This document shows positions 8,168-17,021 of a stretch of 64,000 nt of DNA, piece by piece. The stretch spans positions 13,326 to 77,325 of the forward strand of contig JBGTJE010000050.1 in NCBI GenBank assembly GCA_041745295.1. The letters run 5' to 3'. Under the pieces are notes generated by a model. That model did no database searches, had not been told where the DNA came from, and saw only the letters and a program-made list of their open reading frames with translations. Within the stretch, counting starts at the first letter, position 1. Every line of letters starts with the position of its first letter. Origin of the DNA: JANMEB01 sp041745295. GTDB lineage: Bacteria > Planctomycetota > Planctomycetia > Pirellulales > Pirellulaceae. The position numbers and the translations under genes were made by a program.

Positions 8168-11100
8168 ATGCTTAAAGCGCTTGAACTTGTCGGATTCAAA
8201 AGCTTCGCCGACAAAACGCGCTTTGAGTTTCCGCCAGGCATTACCGTGATCGTCGGCCCGAACGGGTCCGGCAAGTCGAACGTCGTCGACGCGATCAAAT
8301 GGGTCTTGGGCGAACAAAGTGCCAAGAGCTTGCGCGGCAAGGACATGGCCGACGTCATCTTCAAAGGGACTCAAGGTCCCAATGGCCGCAAACCGGCGGG
8401 GAGCGCATCGGCAACCATCATTTTGGAAAACGCCGATCGCAAGCTAGCCCTCGACTCGGACGAAGTTCACATCACGCGGCGAGTTTACCAAAGCGGCGAA
8501 GGCGAATATCTGATCAATGGCGAGACCTGTCGCCTCAAAGATATTCGCGGCTTGATTCGCGGAACAGGTGTCGGAACCGACGCCTACAGTTTGATCGAAC
8601 AGGGCAAAGTTGAAAGGCTGTTGCAAGCTTCGAAATACGATCGCCGCGCGATTTTTGAAGAAGCCGCCGGAATCAGTCGCTTCAACGCCAAGAAAATCGA
8701 CGCCCAACGGAGGCTCTCGCGAGTCGATCAAAACCTGGTTCGGCTCCGCGATATCGTCGAAGAAGTCGGATCGCGCTACCGCAGCATCAAGTCTCAGGCG
8801 TCCAAAGCGGCTCGCTATCGCGAGTATACCCAACGCCTGCAAGAACTCCGCACGCACGTCGGCTTACACGACTGGCGGCAGTTTTCCCAACAAACCACGG
8901 ACCTTTTCCAGAGAAAAGATTCGTTGCAGCAAGATCTCCATCGGTTACGAACCGAGTCCCTGCAAGTGGAAATGGCTGCCCAGCATTGCGACGATCAATG
9001 GGAGGCGATCTCGGCCCAATTGGCCCAGTGGCAAGAGCAAAGCGCGACGATCCGCGAAGCGATCGCCAACGGCGAATCGCGGCTCGCCCATAGTCAGCTT
9101 CGCACGGAAGAACTTGGACGACGCAACGTTTCGGTCCGCGAATTCTTGACCAAGATTTCTAGCCAGTTGTCGGACATCCATCGGCGAATCGCCGACGGGC
9201 AAACCGAGCTTTTAGCAGCCGAACGCGAGTTCGAGGAAACTCAAATTCAACTGCAGACCCTGGAGCGGGAACAGAAATCATTGGAGGGAACCGCCCAGGA
9301 CTTGCGCGCGCGAATCGAGCAATCGCGTGCGACTTTGGCCCGACTCTCGGCTTTAATCCACGAGCTAGGCAAGCAGATCAGCGGCTTGACCTCGCAGGCT
9401 TCGTTGGGCAACGAGAGTCGGCGCCAACTCGAATCGGAACTTGCGAAGCAGCAGTCTGCGTTGATCATACTGAACCAGCAGCGCGAATCTTGCCTGGCAG
9501 AACAAGATCGCTTGCGAAAGAGTGCCGAGGCAATCGATTCCAATTTGGCCGCCGCGCGGCGCGACGTCGATCAAACGCAGGCCACTCTGCAGGAGCGACA
9601 AGACGAGATTGCGCGGTTTAATACCGAGCACGTCGGGCTGAGTCAGCGGGCGGAAGTTATCCACGAAGTCGAGCAGCGGCTGGAAGGAATCAATCAAGGG
9701 GCCAAACACGTCTTAGCCGAAGCGGCCAACGCGTCCGCGCCTATCTGGTCGGATGTCGTCGGACTCGTCGCGGATTTGGTCCAAGTCAACGTCGAGCATG
9801 CGAATATCATCGACATCGCACTGGGCGACCATGCCCAGTTTGTGGTCGTCAAGGGTGATCAGTTAATTCGGGCGATCAGCGATGCGCGGATTCGGGTGCC
9901 TGGCCGAGTTGGGCTTTTACCGCTGGAGTCGCCGCACCCGCCGGCGGCCGGGGCCAAGATTAGCTTGGCCGGCATGGGCAGCGTCATCGGCCGAGCGGAC
10001 CAATTGGTCCAAACTAAGCCGGAATACGAAGAATTGATTCGCCGCCTGTTGGGTACGACCTGGATTGTAAAGCGGCTTTCGGATGCGCTGCATTTGCATC
10101 CAAAGTTTGCGCCACAGATCCGTTTGCTGACGCTGGATGGCGAAGTTGTTGATTTCGACGGGACCATTTTGCTGGGAGCTCGGCAATCGACGGTCGGCAT
10201 CGTTTCGCGACGAAGCGAATTGCGGGCATTGCGTCGGGAAATTCATCGGTTGTCCGAAGCGATTCAAGAAAAAACTGCGACGCTCGAAGGCTTGCGCGGG
10301 CAATTGGCTGATCAGCAATCGCGCCTGCACCAGCTGTTGTCGGAACACACCGAAACCGCCAAGCTTTTGTCCAAACAGGAACATTTAGCCGATGTATCCC
10401 GTCAACAAATGGACCAAGTCCAGGCGAATATCTCAGATGTCGACGGTCGATTGAGCGGGGTGAGGCAACAGAATCAAAAAATCGAAAATCAGTTGAGTGG
10501 CGATCGCGGAGCTTTGACCGCGCGCGAGACGGAGCTTGAGCAGTTCAATGCGGGCCTCGTGGACGGCGAGCAGCAGCTTCATGTATTGGAGTCGCGGATA
10601 CTTGCCAGCGGCCAGCAGATGACTTCGCTCAAGGTACGGCTTGCCAAGGCCGAACAACGAGTCCAATCGCAGCGGGGAATTCAGGAAAATAATGAAGCAC
10701 AACTCAATGATCTGGGCCAAGCCGTCGAATCGAACCGCCGAGATCTGGCCGGTGGATTGTGGGCTTGTCGCGCGGCGGTTCAACAAATCGCCGGCACCCA
10801 AACCGATTTGTTGCAACAGCAAGCCGCCAAACTCGAATGCCAGGGCAAGCTCGACGAAGCGAATCGCAATCGCGAAGGGATCGAACGGCAACGCAAGCAA
10901 GCACGCGAGAACGCAACTCGCCTCCGCGATGCGTTACACCAGCGTGAGGACGAGTCTCACCAAATTGACTTGCGGTTGGAAAAATTGCAGCTCGAAAAGG
11001 ACCAATTGGCGCAGCGCCTCAAGGATGATTACGGGATTGATTTGACCGAGTTGAGTCACCGCGACGAATCGGAGTCGGAACAAGCTGCCCGCTCGGAAGT

Positions 11101-11818
11101 TGACGCGGAAATTGCCGATCTGCGGCAAAAGTTGGGTAGTATCGGCTCGGTGAACATGGATGCATTGGCGGAACTTGAGTCACTTGAACAGCGCTATAAA
11201 TCGCTCGACGAACAGTATCGCGACCTAGTTCAGTCCAAAGAGACGCTGGAGCGGATCATTCAGCGGATTAACAACGAGAGCCGGCGGCTATTTCTGGAGA
11301 CTTTGGATGCAATTCGCGTCAATTTTCAGCAACTCTTTCGTCAGACATTTGGCGGCGGCCGGGCCGATGTCGTACTCGAAGAAGGGGTAGACGTCTTGGA
11401 CGCCGGCGTGGATATCATCGCAACCCCTCCGGGTAAGCCTGAGTTCAACAATTCATTGCTTAGCGGCGGCGAAAAAGCGTTGGCTGCCGTGTCGTTGCTG
11501 ATGGCGATTTTCAAATTCCGTCCCAGCCCGTTTTGCGTGCTCGACGAAGTCGACGCTCCCTTTGACGAGGCTAACATCGGTCGATTCATCGATGTCCTCC
11601 GCAGTTTTCTCGGCTGGACCAAGTTTGTGATCGTCACGCATTCAAAAAAGACGATGACCGCAGCGACGACTCTGTATGGCGTGACGATGCAAGAGTCCGG
11701 CATCTCCAAGCGGGTCAGCGTCCGGTTTGAAGAAGTCGGCGAGGACGGCCAAATCGCCGAGACCGCCGCCCAACGCGATGATTCAGCTTCCACCGACGCC
11801 CAACGCGGCGTGGCGTAG
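8168..11818 (+). CDS. smc: Chromosome segregation protein SMC
   Basis: A 1216-residue SMC ATPase that folds back on a long coiled coil, dimerises at the hinge and compacts and segregates chromosomes with ScpA/ScpB. The N-terminal Walker A is GPNGSGKS (residues 30-37). Long coiled coils cover about 165-505 and 680-1030, with a hinge-like globular part near 515-660. The ABC signature LLSGGEKAL is near residue 1098 and Walker B CVLDEVDAP has Asp1126/Glu1127, followed by the D-loop and the switch His (VTHSKKTM). Length and motif order are canonical. It starts 5 bases after the FlgI-like gene; scpA/scpB are not in the window. Confidence 0.98.
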   Translation: MLKALELVGFKSFADKTRFEFPPGITVIVGPNGSGKSNVVDAIKWVLGEQSAKSLRGKDMADVIFKGTQGPNGRKPAGSASATIILENADRKLALDSDEVHITRRVYQSGEGEYLINGETCRLKDIRGLIRGTGVGTDAYSLIEQGKVERLLQASKYDRRAIFEEAAGISRFNAKKIDAQRRLSRVDQNLVRLRDIVEEVGSRYRSIKSQASKAARYREYTQRLQELRTHVGLHDWRQFSQQTTDLFQRKDSLQQDLHRLRTESLQVEMAAQHCDDQWEAISAQLAQWQEQSATIREAIANGESRLAHSQLRTEELGRRNVSVREFLTKISSQLSDIHRRIADGQTELLAAEREFEETQIQLQTLEREQKSLEGTAQDLRARIEQSRATLARLSALIHELGKQISGLTSQASLGNESRRQLESELAKQQSALIILNQQRESCLAEQDRLRKSAEAIDSNLAAARRDVDQTQATLQERQDEIARFNTEHVGLSQRAEVIHEVEQRLEGINQGAKHVLAEAANASAPIWSDVVGLVADLVQVNVEHANIIDIALGDHAQFVVVKGDQLIRAISDARIRVPGRVGLLPLESPHPPAAGAKISLAGMGSVIGRADQLVQTKPEYEELIRRLLGTTWIVKRLSDALHLHPKFAPQIRLLTLDGEVVDFDGTILLGARQSTVGIVSRRSELRALRREIHRLSEAIQEKTATLEGLRGQLADQQSRLHQLLSEHTETAKLLSKQEHLADVSRQQMDQVQANISDVDGRLSGVRQQNQKIENQLSGDRGALTARETELEQFNAGLVDGEQQLHVLESRILASGQQMTSLKVRLAKAEQRVQSQRGIQENNEAQLNDLGQAVESNRRDLAGGLWACRAAVQQIAGTQTDLLQQQAAKLECQGKLDEANRNREGIERQRKQARENATRLRDALHQREDESHQIDLRLEKLQLEKDQLAQRLKDDYGIDLTELSHRDESESEQAARSEVDAEIADLRQKLGSIGSVNMDALAELESLEQRYKSLDEQYRDLVQSKETLERIIQRINNESRRLFLETLDAIRVNFQQLFRQTFGGGRADVVLEEGVDVLDAGVDIIATPPGKPEFNNSLLSGGEKALAAVSLLMAIFKFRPSPFCVLDEVDAPFDEANIGRFIDVLRSFLGWTKFVIVTHSKKTMTAATTLYGVTMQESGISKRVSVRFEEVGEDGQIAETAAQRDDSASTDAQRGVA

Positions 11819-11847
11819 GCGGGGTTTATTACCAGTTTCTTTCTGAG

Positions 11848-11988
11848 GGTGTCCTGGAATTGGGCGAGTGCGGCCGCGTGCTTTTCGTTATTCGGGGCTG
11901 AGACCCGGAATCTAGGCCCACGGAAGGAGAATTGCCAAGCAATTTTTGACTTGACATGTCTTACGCGTGCACAGATTCCGCCCTTGGG
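11848..11988 (-). repeat. F1 dispersed repeat, long copy
   Basis: A copy of the ATTCCGGG-CTGAGT-CCCGGAAT family with an imperfect core at 11890-11911. Read on the minus strand, the whole ~141 bp aligns with 19312-19453, including a shared 23-bp stretch beginning GCTTGGCAATTCTCC and the ending GGACACC. It is non-coding and lies just after smc. Confidence 0.75.
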
Positions 11989-12058
11989 ACACTTATGCTT
12001 CAACGTTTTGGCTCGCGAATCGTCTCAACAGGGGCCAATCCCCATCCGTGGCAGATGG

Positions 12059-12080
12059 ATTCCGGGACTCAGCCCGGAAT
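12059..12080. repeat. F1 palindromic repeat core
   Basis: A perfect 8-bp stem ATTCCGGG / CCCGGAAT around ACTCAG. Flanking bases, including a downstream GAATTCCAGGAC near 12141, match other F1 copies. Confidence 0.8.
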
Positions 12081-12231
12081 GACGTCTGCGCGGCTTTCGG
12101 CACAGTGGCATCGCAAGCGCCGTCCGAAAAGCCGGTAATTGAATTCCAGGACTCCCCTAGTTTTTTTTCTGCGAAACAAATGTTGCTATGGCTATTTACA
12201 ACGATCGGACCGACGATTAGATTCACGCCCT

Positions 12232-12297
12232 ATGAATCACAGTGCAAAAAAGATTACCAAGAAGTCCAAGCGCGGCGCAACTACTGCGACCGGCTAG
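12232..12297 (+). CDS. Possible 21-aa Lys/Arg-rich micropeptide or part of a small RNA
   Basis: ATG to TAG encodes 21 residues with a basic run (KKITKKSKRG) and a Thr/Ala-rich end. A strong intrinsic terminator begins 34 bases after the stop, so this stretch probably lies in a short discrete transcript. No clear ribosome site is seen and no homolog is recognised; it may equally be an untranslated RNA. Confidence 0.25.
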   Translation: MNHSAKKITKKSKRGATTATG

Positions 12298-12330
12298 GGT
12301 GATTTTGTGTGGTGCACAAAAAAAGAAACA

Positions 12331-12362
12331 AAAAAGCCTTGCCAGTCGGCAAGGCTTTTTTT
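12331..12362 (+). terminator. Strong intrinsic terminator
   Basis: A perfect 10-bp stem AAGCCTTGCC / GGCAAGGCTT (12334-12343 and 12348-12357) with tetraloop AGTC, an A-run before it and seven T after. It could work in both directions. It lies between smc and the homocitrate operon; the nearest upstream candidate transcript is the micropeptide region at 12232-12297. Confidence 0.85.
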
Positions 12363-12423
12363 ATTGCCGTTCGGTGAATCACTCAAAGGCCCTTAATTTG
12401 AACATCAAACATTGCTGGACGTC

Positions 12424-12445
12424 ATTCCGGGCTGAGTCCCGGAAT
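12424..12445. repeat. F1 palindromic repeat core
   Basis: A perfect ATTCCGGG / CCCGGAAT stem. The right flank (CCAAATTCCAAGGA) is the same as at the 17954 copy. The region from here to 12662, directly upstream of the homocitrate synthase, shows no gene and should hold its promoter. Confidence 0.8.
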
Positions 12446-12662
12446 CCAAATTCCAAGGAAGGGGAACTTGCGACATAGCCAACGTCTGAAACTGGAATCC
12501 CCCCTGTACGGGAATGACTCGTCGTAGCGGAACTCGCCTGAGTTTCGGTGCATTTGGAGCGACTTTGCCCAAAGTCTGTTGACTTCGGCAACGTCAAATC
12601 CATAACTCGAGAAACGCACCCGACAACACAAATTCAATTAACCCAAACGAACGAGAAACTTT

Positions 12663-13913
12663 GTGACCCAACCATTATTCACGGGGCATCAGATTCCGGC
12701 CCAGTCGTCGATGGCGGCTGCCCATTCGATCGGCCGTTATGGCATCATCGATTCGACGCTGCGTGAGGGAGAACAATTTATCAATGCCTTTTTCGACACC
12801 GACCAAAAAGTTCAAATTGCCACGCTGCTCGATCAATTCGGCGTTGAGTACATCGAATTGAGTTCGCCCTGTGCATCACCCCAAAGTTTTGAAGACTGTC
12901 TTCGTATTGCCCAATTGGGCTTGAAATGCAAAGTTCTCACGCACATTCGCTGCCACATCGAGGACGCCAAAAGGGCGGTTGATTCTGGGGTTCAGGGAGT
13001 GGATGTCGTCATCGGAACGTCCAGTTTTCTGCGTGAATTTGGACACGGCAAGAGCATCGACCAAATCTTGGAATTGGCGACCGAAGTCGTCAGCTGGCTG
13101 AAAACACAAGCCGTCGAAGTTCGTTTCAGCACCGAAGATAGCCTGCGCAGCCACCTGGACGATCTGTTGCGTGTGTACAAAACCGTGGATGCCATGGGCG
13201 TCCATCGCGTGGGGATTGCAGATACCGTCGGGATCGGAACTCCGGAACAAATTGCCGAGTTAGTTCGCCAAGTTCGAGCCAATGTGAACGCCGACATCGA
13301 GTTCCACGGTCACAACGATTCGGGATGCGCGATTGCCAATGCGTATGCGGCTCTTAATTCGGGAGCACAGTATGTTGATACGACGGTGTTGGGAATCGGC
13401 GAGCGGAATGGAATCACTCCTCTCGGAGGTCTGATCGCGAGGCTCTACGCAACGGATCGCCGGCTGGTGCAAAAATACAACTTGCCGCTGCTGCATCAAT
13501 TGGATCACGAAGTCGCGCGGATGGTCGACATCGATGTGCCATTCAACAATTACATCACAGGTTTTTCGGCTTTCACCCACAAGGCGGGAATTCACGCCAA
13601 AGCAGTGCTGAATAACCCGGAAACGTACGAGATCCTCGACCCCACGGATTTCGGCTTAACGCGATACATTCACGTGGCCCATCGGCTGACCGGTTGGAAT
13701 GCAATCGGACATCGCGCCCGACAACTCAATCTCGACCTGAGCGAATCACAAATCAAACTCATCACGCAGCAGATCAAGCAAATGGCAGACGATAAGTCCA
13801 TAACGTTGGACGAAGTTGATCGTTTGCTCTACGAAAAACACCAGGAACTGAAAGCATCCGACGCCGAACCAAACGGCCTCGTCGCCAACAATGCTCTAGG
13901 AGGCAGCTCATGA
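12663..13913 (+). CDS. lys20: Homocitrate synthase, Lys20 type
   Basis: A 416-residue DRE-TIM metallolyase predicted to condense acetyl-CoA with 2-oxoglutarate to homocitrate, the first step of the alpha-aminoadipate lysine route. Motifs: DSTLREGEQF (catalytic Arg and metal Asp), IELSSPCASP, LTHIRCHIEDAKRAV, GVDVVIGTSSFLR, VGIADTVG, metal-binding EFHGHND, VLGIGERNGITPLGG and FTHKAGIHAKAVLNNP. These match fungal Lys20/Lys21 and Thermus homocitrate synthase as I recall them, far better than LeuA or CimA; the length lacks a LeuA regulatory domain. The frame begins at GTG 12663; ATG 12711 is an alternative. The stop overlaps the next start (ATGA). Confidence 0.9.
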   Translation: MTQPLFTGHQIPAQSSMAAAHSIGRYGIIDSTLREGEQFINAFFDTDQKVQIATLLDQFGVEYIELSSPCASPQSFEDCLRIAQLGLKCKVLTHIRCHIEDAKRAVDSGVQGVDVVIGTSSFLREFGHGKSIDQILELATEVVSWLKTQAVEVRFSTEDSLRSHLDDLLRVYKTVDAMGVHRVGIADTVGIGTPEQIAELVRQVRANVNADIEFHGHNDSGCAIANAYAALNSGAQYVDTTVLGIGERNGITPLGGLIARLYATDRRLVQKYNLPLLHQLDHEVARMVDIDVPFNNYITGFSAFTHKAGIHAKAVLNNPETYEILDPTDFGLTRYIHVAHRLTGWNAIGHRARQLNLDLSESQIKLITQQIKQMADDKSITLDEVDRLLYEKHQELKASDAEPNGLVANNALGGSS

Positions 13914-15208
13914 CCCAATCCACATTCAATCCGCTGCCCGAAACGACTGTTCGGGGAACGGGCTTGGCTGGGGCTCGCATCGGCCAGACGATGAGCGAAC
14001 AAATTTTTTCTCAAGCCGCAGGCCGCCCGGTGAAAGTTGGCGATTTGGTGGTTGTGACTCCCGACGTGGCGATGGGACATGACTCGCTGACTCCCTCGAT
14101 CATCAAGATCATGCGCGAGGAGTTAGGCATTCAAAACGTGCACGATCCTCACCAAGTCGTGCTTGTGTTGGATCACGTGGCACCGTCGTCCACTGTCGCG
14201 GTGGCGAACGCACACAACGTGATACGTCAGTTCGCTTCGGAACAGGGAATTCGACTTTTTGAAGTCGGTCGAGGGATTTGTCATCAAGTGCTCGTCGAAG
14301 AGGGAATCGCTCGGCCCGGTCAAATCGTCATCGGATCTGACTCACATTCCACGAGCTATGGCGCTGTGGGAGCATTCGGCACCGGAATGGGTTCGACCGA
14401 TGTGGCGCTGTGTTGGGGAACGGGAAAGGCTTGGTTTCGCATTCCGGAAACAATGCGGATTCGAGTCAGCGGCCGATTAGGATTTGGTGTCTACGCCAAA
14501 GACTTGGCTCTCAAACTCTGTCGAATGCTGACGATAGACGGCGCGACGTACGAGGCGATCGAATATCAAGGAATGAGTTGGATGAGGTTGGAGGAGCGGC
14601 AAACATTGGCAAGTATGGCGATCGAACTCGGCGCCAAAGCCGGCTTGTTTTCGCCGGAAGGGCTGGAGTGGAATACCATTTCAACACCCGATTGGCTGAC
14701 CATCGAGGACACCGCAGTTTATTCGAAAACCGTTGACGTCGATCTGGAAGCGTTGGAACCACAAGTCGCCGTTCCCCATCACGTCGATTCGGTGGTGGAT
14801 ATCAGCGAGGTCGTCGGCCGGCAGATCGACGTTGTCTTTTTGGGGACGTGCACCAATGGCCGCGCGGAGGACATTCGCCAAGCTGCGGAGATTGTGCGCG
14901 GACAAAAGCTGCGCACGCGATTGATTGTCAGTCCTGCTTCCAGTCGCGAACTGCAAAAAACGATTGCGGATGGATCGCTGAATACGCTGCTCGATGCCGG
15001 GGCGACATTGACAACGCCAGGTTGTGGGCCCTGCATGGGCCGGCACCAAGGAACTCTCGGGGACAAGGACGTTTGTCTGTCGACCGGGAATCGCAACTTT
15101 CGCGGTCGAATGGGATCGCCCGATTCAGAGATTTACTTGGCGTCGCCCGCGGTTGCCGCGGCGACGGCCGTTTGCGGATCGATCGCGGATCCGAGAACAT
15201 TAAGGTGA
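13910..15208 (+). CDS. hacA: Homoaconitase large subunit
   Basis: A 432-residue aconitase-superfamily large subunit with three [4Fe-4S] ligands: Cys314 (CTNGR), Cys372 and Cys375 (GCGPCMGRHQG). It would isomerise homocitrate through cis-homoaconitate to homoisocitrate with the small subunit. VGRGICHQVLVEEGIARPG, GSDSHSTSYGAVGAFGTGMG and NRNFRGRMGSPDSEIYLAS follow the Thermus HacA/LysT sequence closely. LeuC is the main alternative, but gene context favours homoaconitase. An AGGAGG site lies 8 bases before ATG, inside the end of the synthase gene, so translation is probably coupled. Confidence 0.87.
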   Translation: MTQSTFNPLPETTVRGTGLAGARIGQTMSEQIFSQAAGRPVKVGDLVVVTPDVAMGHDSLTPSIIKIMREELGIQNVHDPHQVVLVLDHVAPSSTVAVANAHNVIRQFASEQGIRLFEVGRGICHQVLVEEGIARPGQIVIGSDSHSTSYGAVGAFGTGMGSTDVALCWGTGKAWFRIPETMRIRVSGRLGFGVYAKDLALKLCRMLTIDGATYEAIEYQGMSWMRLEERQTLASMAIELGAKAGLFSPEGLEWNTISTPDWLTIEDTAVYSKTVDVDLEALEPQVAVPHHVDSVVDISEVVGRQIDVVFLGTCTNGRAEDIRQAAEIVRGQKLRTRLIVSPASSRELQKTIADGSLNTLLDAGATLTTPGCGPCMGRHQGTLGDKDVCLSTGNRNFRGRMGSPDSEIYLASPAVAAATAVCGSIADPRTLR

Positions 15209-15214
15209 AATCTA

Positions 15215-15715
15215 ATGGCTCGGATTTGGAAATTTGGCGATCATGTCGATACCGATCAAATTGTTCCGGGACGGTTTGCGCCGTTCATGCGGCCCAACGA
15301 AGATGTCGGGTCGGCGGCGTTCATCGAAGCACATCCTGACTTCAATAAACAAGCCCAACCGGGCGATATTCTCGTTGCGGGTGAGAATTTTGGGTGCGGG
15401 TCGTCGCGCGAGTATGCCCCATTGGCGCTCAAACGCCGACAATTGGGAGCGATCATCGCCAAGAGTTTTGCGCGGATCTTTTATCGCAATGCGATCAACT
15501 TGGGATTACCTATTTTTGTTGACGCAGTTGCGGTGGAGATTCTTGAAGACGGGGAGCAAGTCGATCTGAATTTGGTCACCGGTTTATTGGCTCGTTCAAG
15601 CGGAAGTATTGAATTGCCGCCGCTACCGGAATTTGCTCAAAAAATCGTTCAAGCAGGCGGCATTGCCGCTTACGTGCGGCAAACCGGAAAATTTCCGATC
15701 GGCACGTCAAGCTGA
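15215..15715 (+). CDS. hacB: Homoaconitase small subunit
   Basis: A 166-residue swivel-domain subunit that completes the homoaconitase active site. It opens MARIWKFGDHVDTDQIVPGR, then FAPFM, the region that sets substrate specificity in this family and which resembles Thermus YAPFM. Further motifs are GENFGCGSSREYAP and AIIAKSFARIFYRNAINLG. Length is normal. It begins 6 bases after hacA with an AGGTG-like site. LeuD is the alternative; the neighbouring Lys20-type synthase and homoisocitrate-type dehydrogenase decide for homoaconitase. Confidence 0.87.
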   Translation: MARIWKFGDHVDTDQIVPGRFAPFMRPNEDVGSAAFIEAHPDFNKQAQPGDILVAGENFGCGSSREYAPLALKRRQLGAIIAKSFARIFYRNAINLGLPIFVDAVAVEILEDGEQVDLNLVTGLLARSSGSIELPPLPEFAQKIVQAGGIAAYVRQTGKFPIGTSS

Positions 15716-15731
15716 TCCAGTGATTCCAAAA

Positions 15732-15796
15732 CACTGGCAGAGCCAGTGGCACACGGAAAATCGCTTCTGGCTTGTGTGCCACTGGCTCTGCCAGTG
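15732..15796. repeat. F2: perfect 23-bp inverted repeat
   Basis: Arms at 15732-15754 and 15774-15796 are exact reverse complements, separated by 19 bases, and each arm contains its own hairpin CACTGGC-AGA-GCCAGTG. It sits inside the homocitrate operon, 16 bases after hacB. There is no T-run, so it is not a classic terminator, although it could affect mRNA processing. Confidence 0.9.
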
Positions 15797-15835
15797 CCGT
15801 TATTAGGCAAACCTAAGCGGGGGCGAGGGAACGAT

Positions 15836-15930
15836 GGTAGCCCTCTCGTTCCGCGAGAGGAAAGCCGCTTCACCGTACAAGCAAAACCGCTCGTCGGGGC
15901 GGCATCCTTCACGCGGAGCGAGATGGCTAC
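15836..15930. repeat. F3 palindromic repeat, intact copy
   Basis: This runs from GGTAGCCCTCTCG through CGAGAGGAAAGC to GCGGAGCGAGATGGCTAC. The first hairpin is CCTCTCG / CGAGAGG. A second, interrupted copy lies at 25172-25376. With F2 it fills most of the 252-base gap between hacB and the dehydrogenase. Confidence 0.8.
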
Positions 15931-15967
15931 GATGAAACTGACCCATTGTCGTTTTAGGATACGCTCT

Positions 15968-17002
15968 ATGCATCCGGTCAATCAATCGCTGAAGTTGTGC
16001 GCGATCCCTGGGGATGGCGTCGGACAAGAAGTCATTCCGGCCGCGCTCGAGATCTTGCAAGCACTATTGCCCGGCCTGAATGTAATTCGGGCCGACGCCG
16101 GATGGGAGACGTTCCAGCGGTGTGGCAACGCGGCGCCACGCGAGACGCTGAATGCAATTCGCTCGTCGCGGGCGGCACTCTTTGGTGCAGTCTCGTCTCC
16201 GTCGAAAAAAGTCGACGGTTATCGAAGCACGATTCTGACGATTCGCCAAGAGTTGGGGCTGCGGGCCAATATTCGACCGGTCGACGGCCGTTGGTCAAAC
16301 GATTCTCGACCTGATATTCGCTTCGTGGTCGTTCGGGAAAACTCCGAGTGTTTGTATGTCGGCCGCGAAAAATCCGACGGCGAGACAGCGATTGCCGAGC
16401 GGGTCATAACTCGCGAAGCATCCGAGAACATTGGCCGCGCAGCGCTTCACGTCGCTCGCCAATATGGCCTGGCTCGCATCACGATCGTCCACAAAGCCAA
16501 CGTTCTACCGATAACCGACGGTTTGTTTCGCGACAGTGTTAGGCGCGTCCTTCAACAGGAAATGAACTCGGGCGACGCGATTGCGATCGACGAAATGCTG
16601 GTTGATGTGGCGGCTTTACGGCTGGTTTCCCAACCCGAGCGATTTGGGGTGATCGTCACGACCAATGTTTTCGGGGACATCTTGTCCGATGTCGGCGCCA
16701 ATTGGTGTGGCGGCTTGGGGGTCGCCCCTTCGATCAACTTGGGCGACAACATCGCGGTCGCCGAACCCGTTCACGGCTCGGCTCCCGACATTGCCGGCAA
16801 ACTGCTTGCCGATCCGACCGCCGCGGTCTTGAGCGCCGCACTCCTTTGCCGCTTTCATTGGAAACTGCCCGAGGTCGCACAGCGGATCGAACGAGCCATC
16901 ATTGATTCGCGGCCCAAATTGCTTCGCCGCGATTCCAGTCCATTTCGAACCCAAGATATAACAAAAGCGATTCTTGATGAAGTCCGACAAGTCTCGGTCT
17001 AA
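15968..17002 (+). CDS. Homoisocitrate dehydrogenase (isocitrate/isopropylmalate dehydrogenase family)
   Basis: A 344-residue beta-decarboxylating dehydrogenase predicted to convert homoisocitrate to 2-oxoadipate with NAD+. It starts with CAIPGDGVGQEVIPAA and carries AGWETF, LFGAVSSPSKKVDGYRS, LRANIRP, VRENSECLYVGREK, HKANVLPITDGLF, TTNVFGDILSDVGA and EPVHGSAPDIAGK. The SSPSKKV(D)GY region and the REN-x2-LYV motif match Thermus HicDH and yeast Lys12 better than LeuB. The frame extends to 15746, but that part is repeat DNA; ATG 15968 gives the normal N-terminus. It is the last gene of the operon and converges with truB. Confidence 0.85.
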   Translation: MHPVNQSLKLCAIPGDGVGQEVIPAALEILQALLPGLNVIRADAGWETFQRCGNAAPRETLNAIRSSRAALFGAVSSPSKKVDGYRSTILTIRQELGLRANIRPVDGRWSNDSRPDIRFVVVRENSECLYVGREKSDGETAIAERVITREASENIGRAALHVARQYGLARITIVHKANVLPITDGLFRDSVRRVLQQEMNSGDAIAIDEMLVDVAALRLVSQPERFGVIVTTNVFGDILSDVGANWCGGLGVAPSINLGDNIAVAEPVHGSAPDIAGKLLADPTAAVLSAALLCRFHWKLPEVAQRIERAIIDSRPKLLRRDSSPFRTQDITKAILDEVRQVSV

Positions 17003-17021
17003 CGCTTGAACCGAACTTCGC

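Noticed and set aside
12663..13913. Reading the gene as LeuA/2-isopropylmalate synthase or citramalate synthase
   Set aside because: The C-terminal regulatory domain of LeuA is missing, and the HIRCH, FTHKAGIHAKA and PFNN motifs fit Lys20-type homocitrate synthase.
15732..15796. Considered as a CRISPR-like repeat
   Set aside because: Only two copies, in inverted and not direct orientation, with no spacers or cas genes.
15746..15967. N-terminal extension of the homoisocitrate dehydrogenase frame
   Set aside because: The extension is translated repeat DNA (F2 and F3); the normal family start is at 15968.
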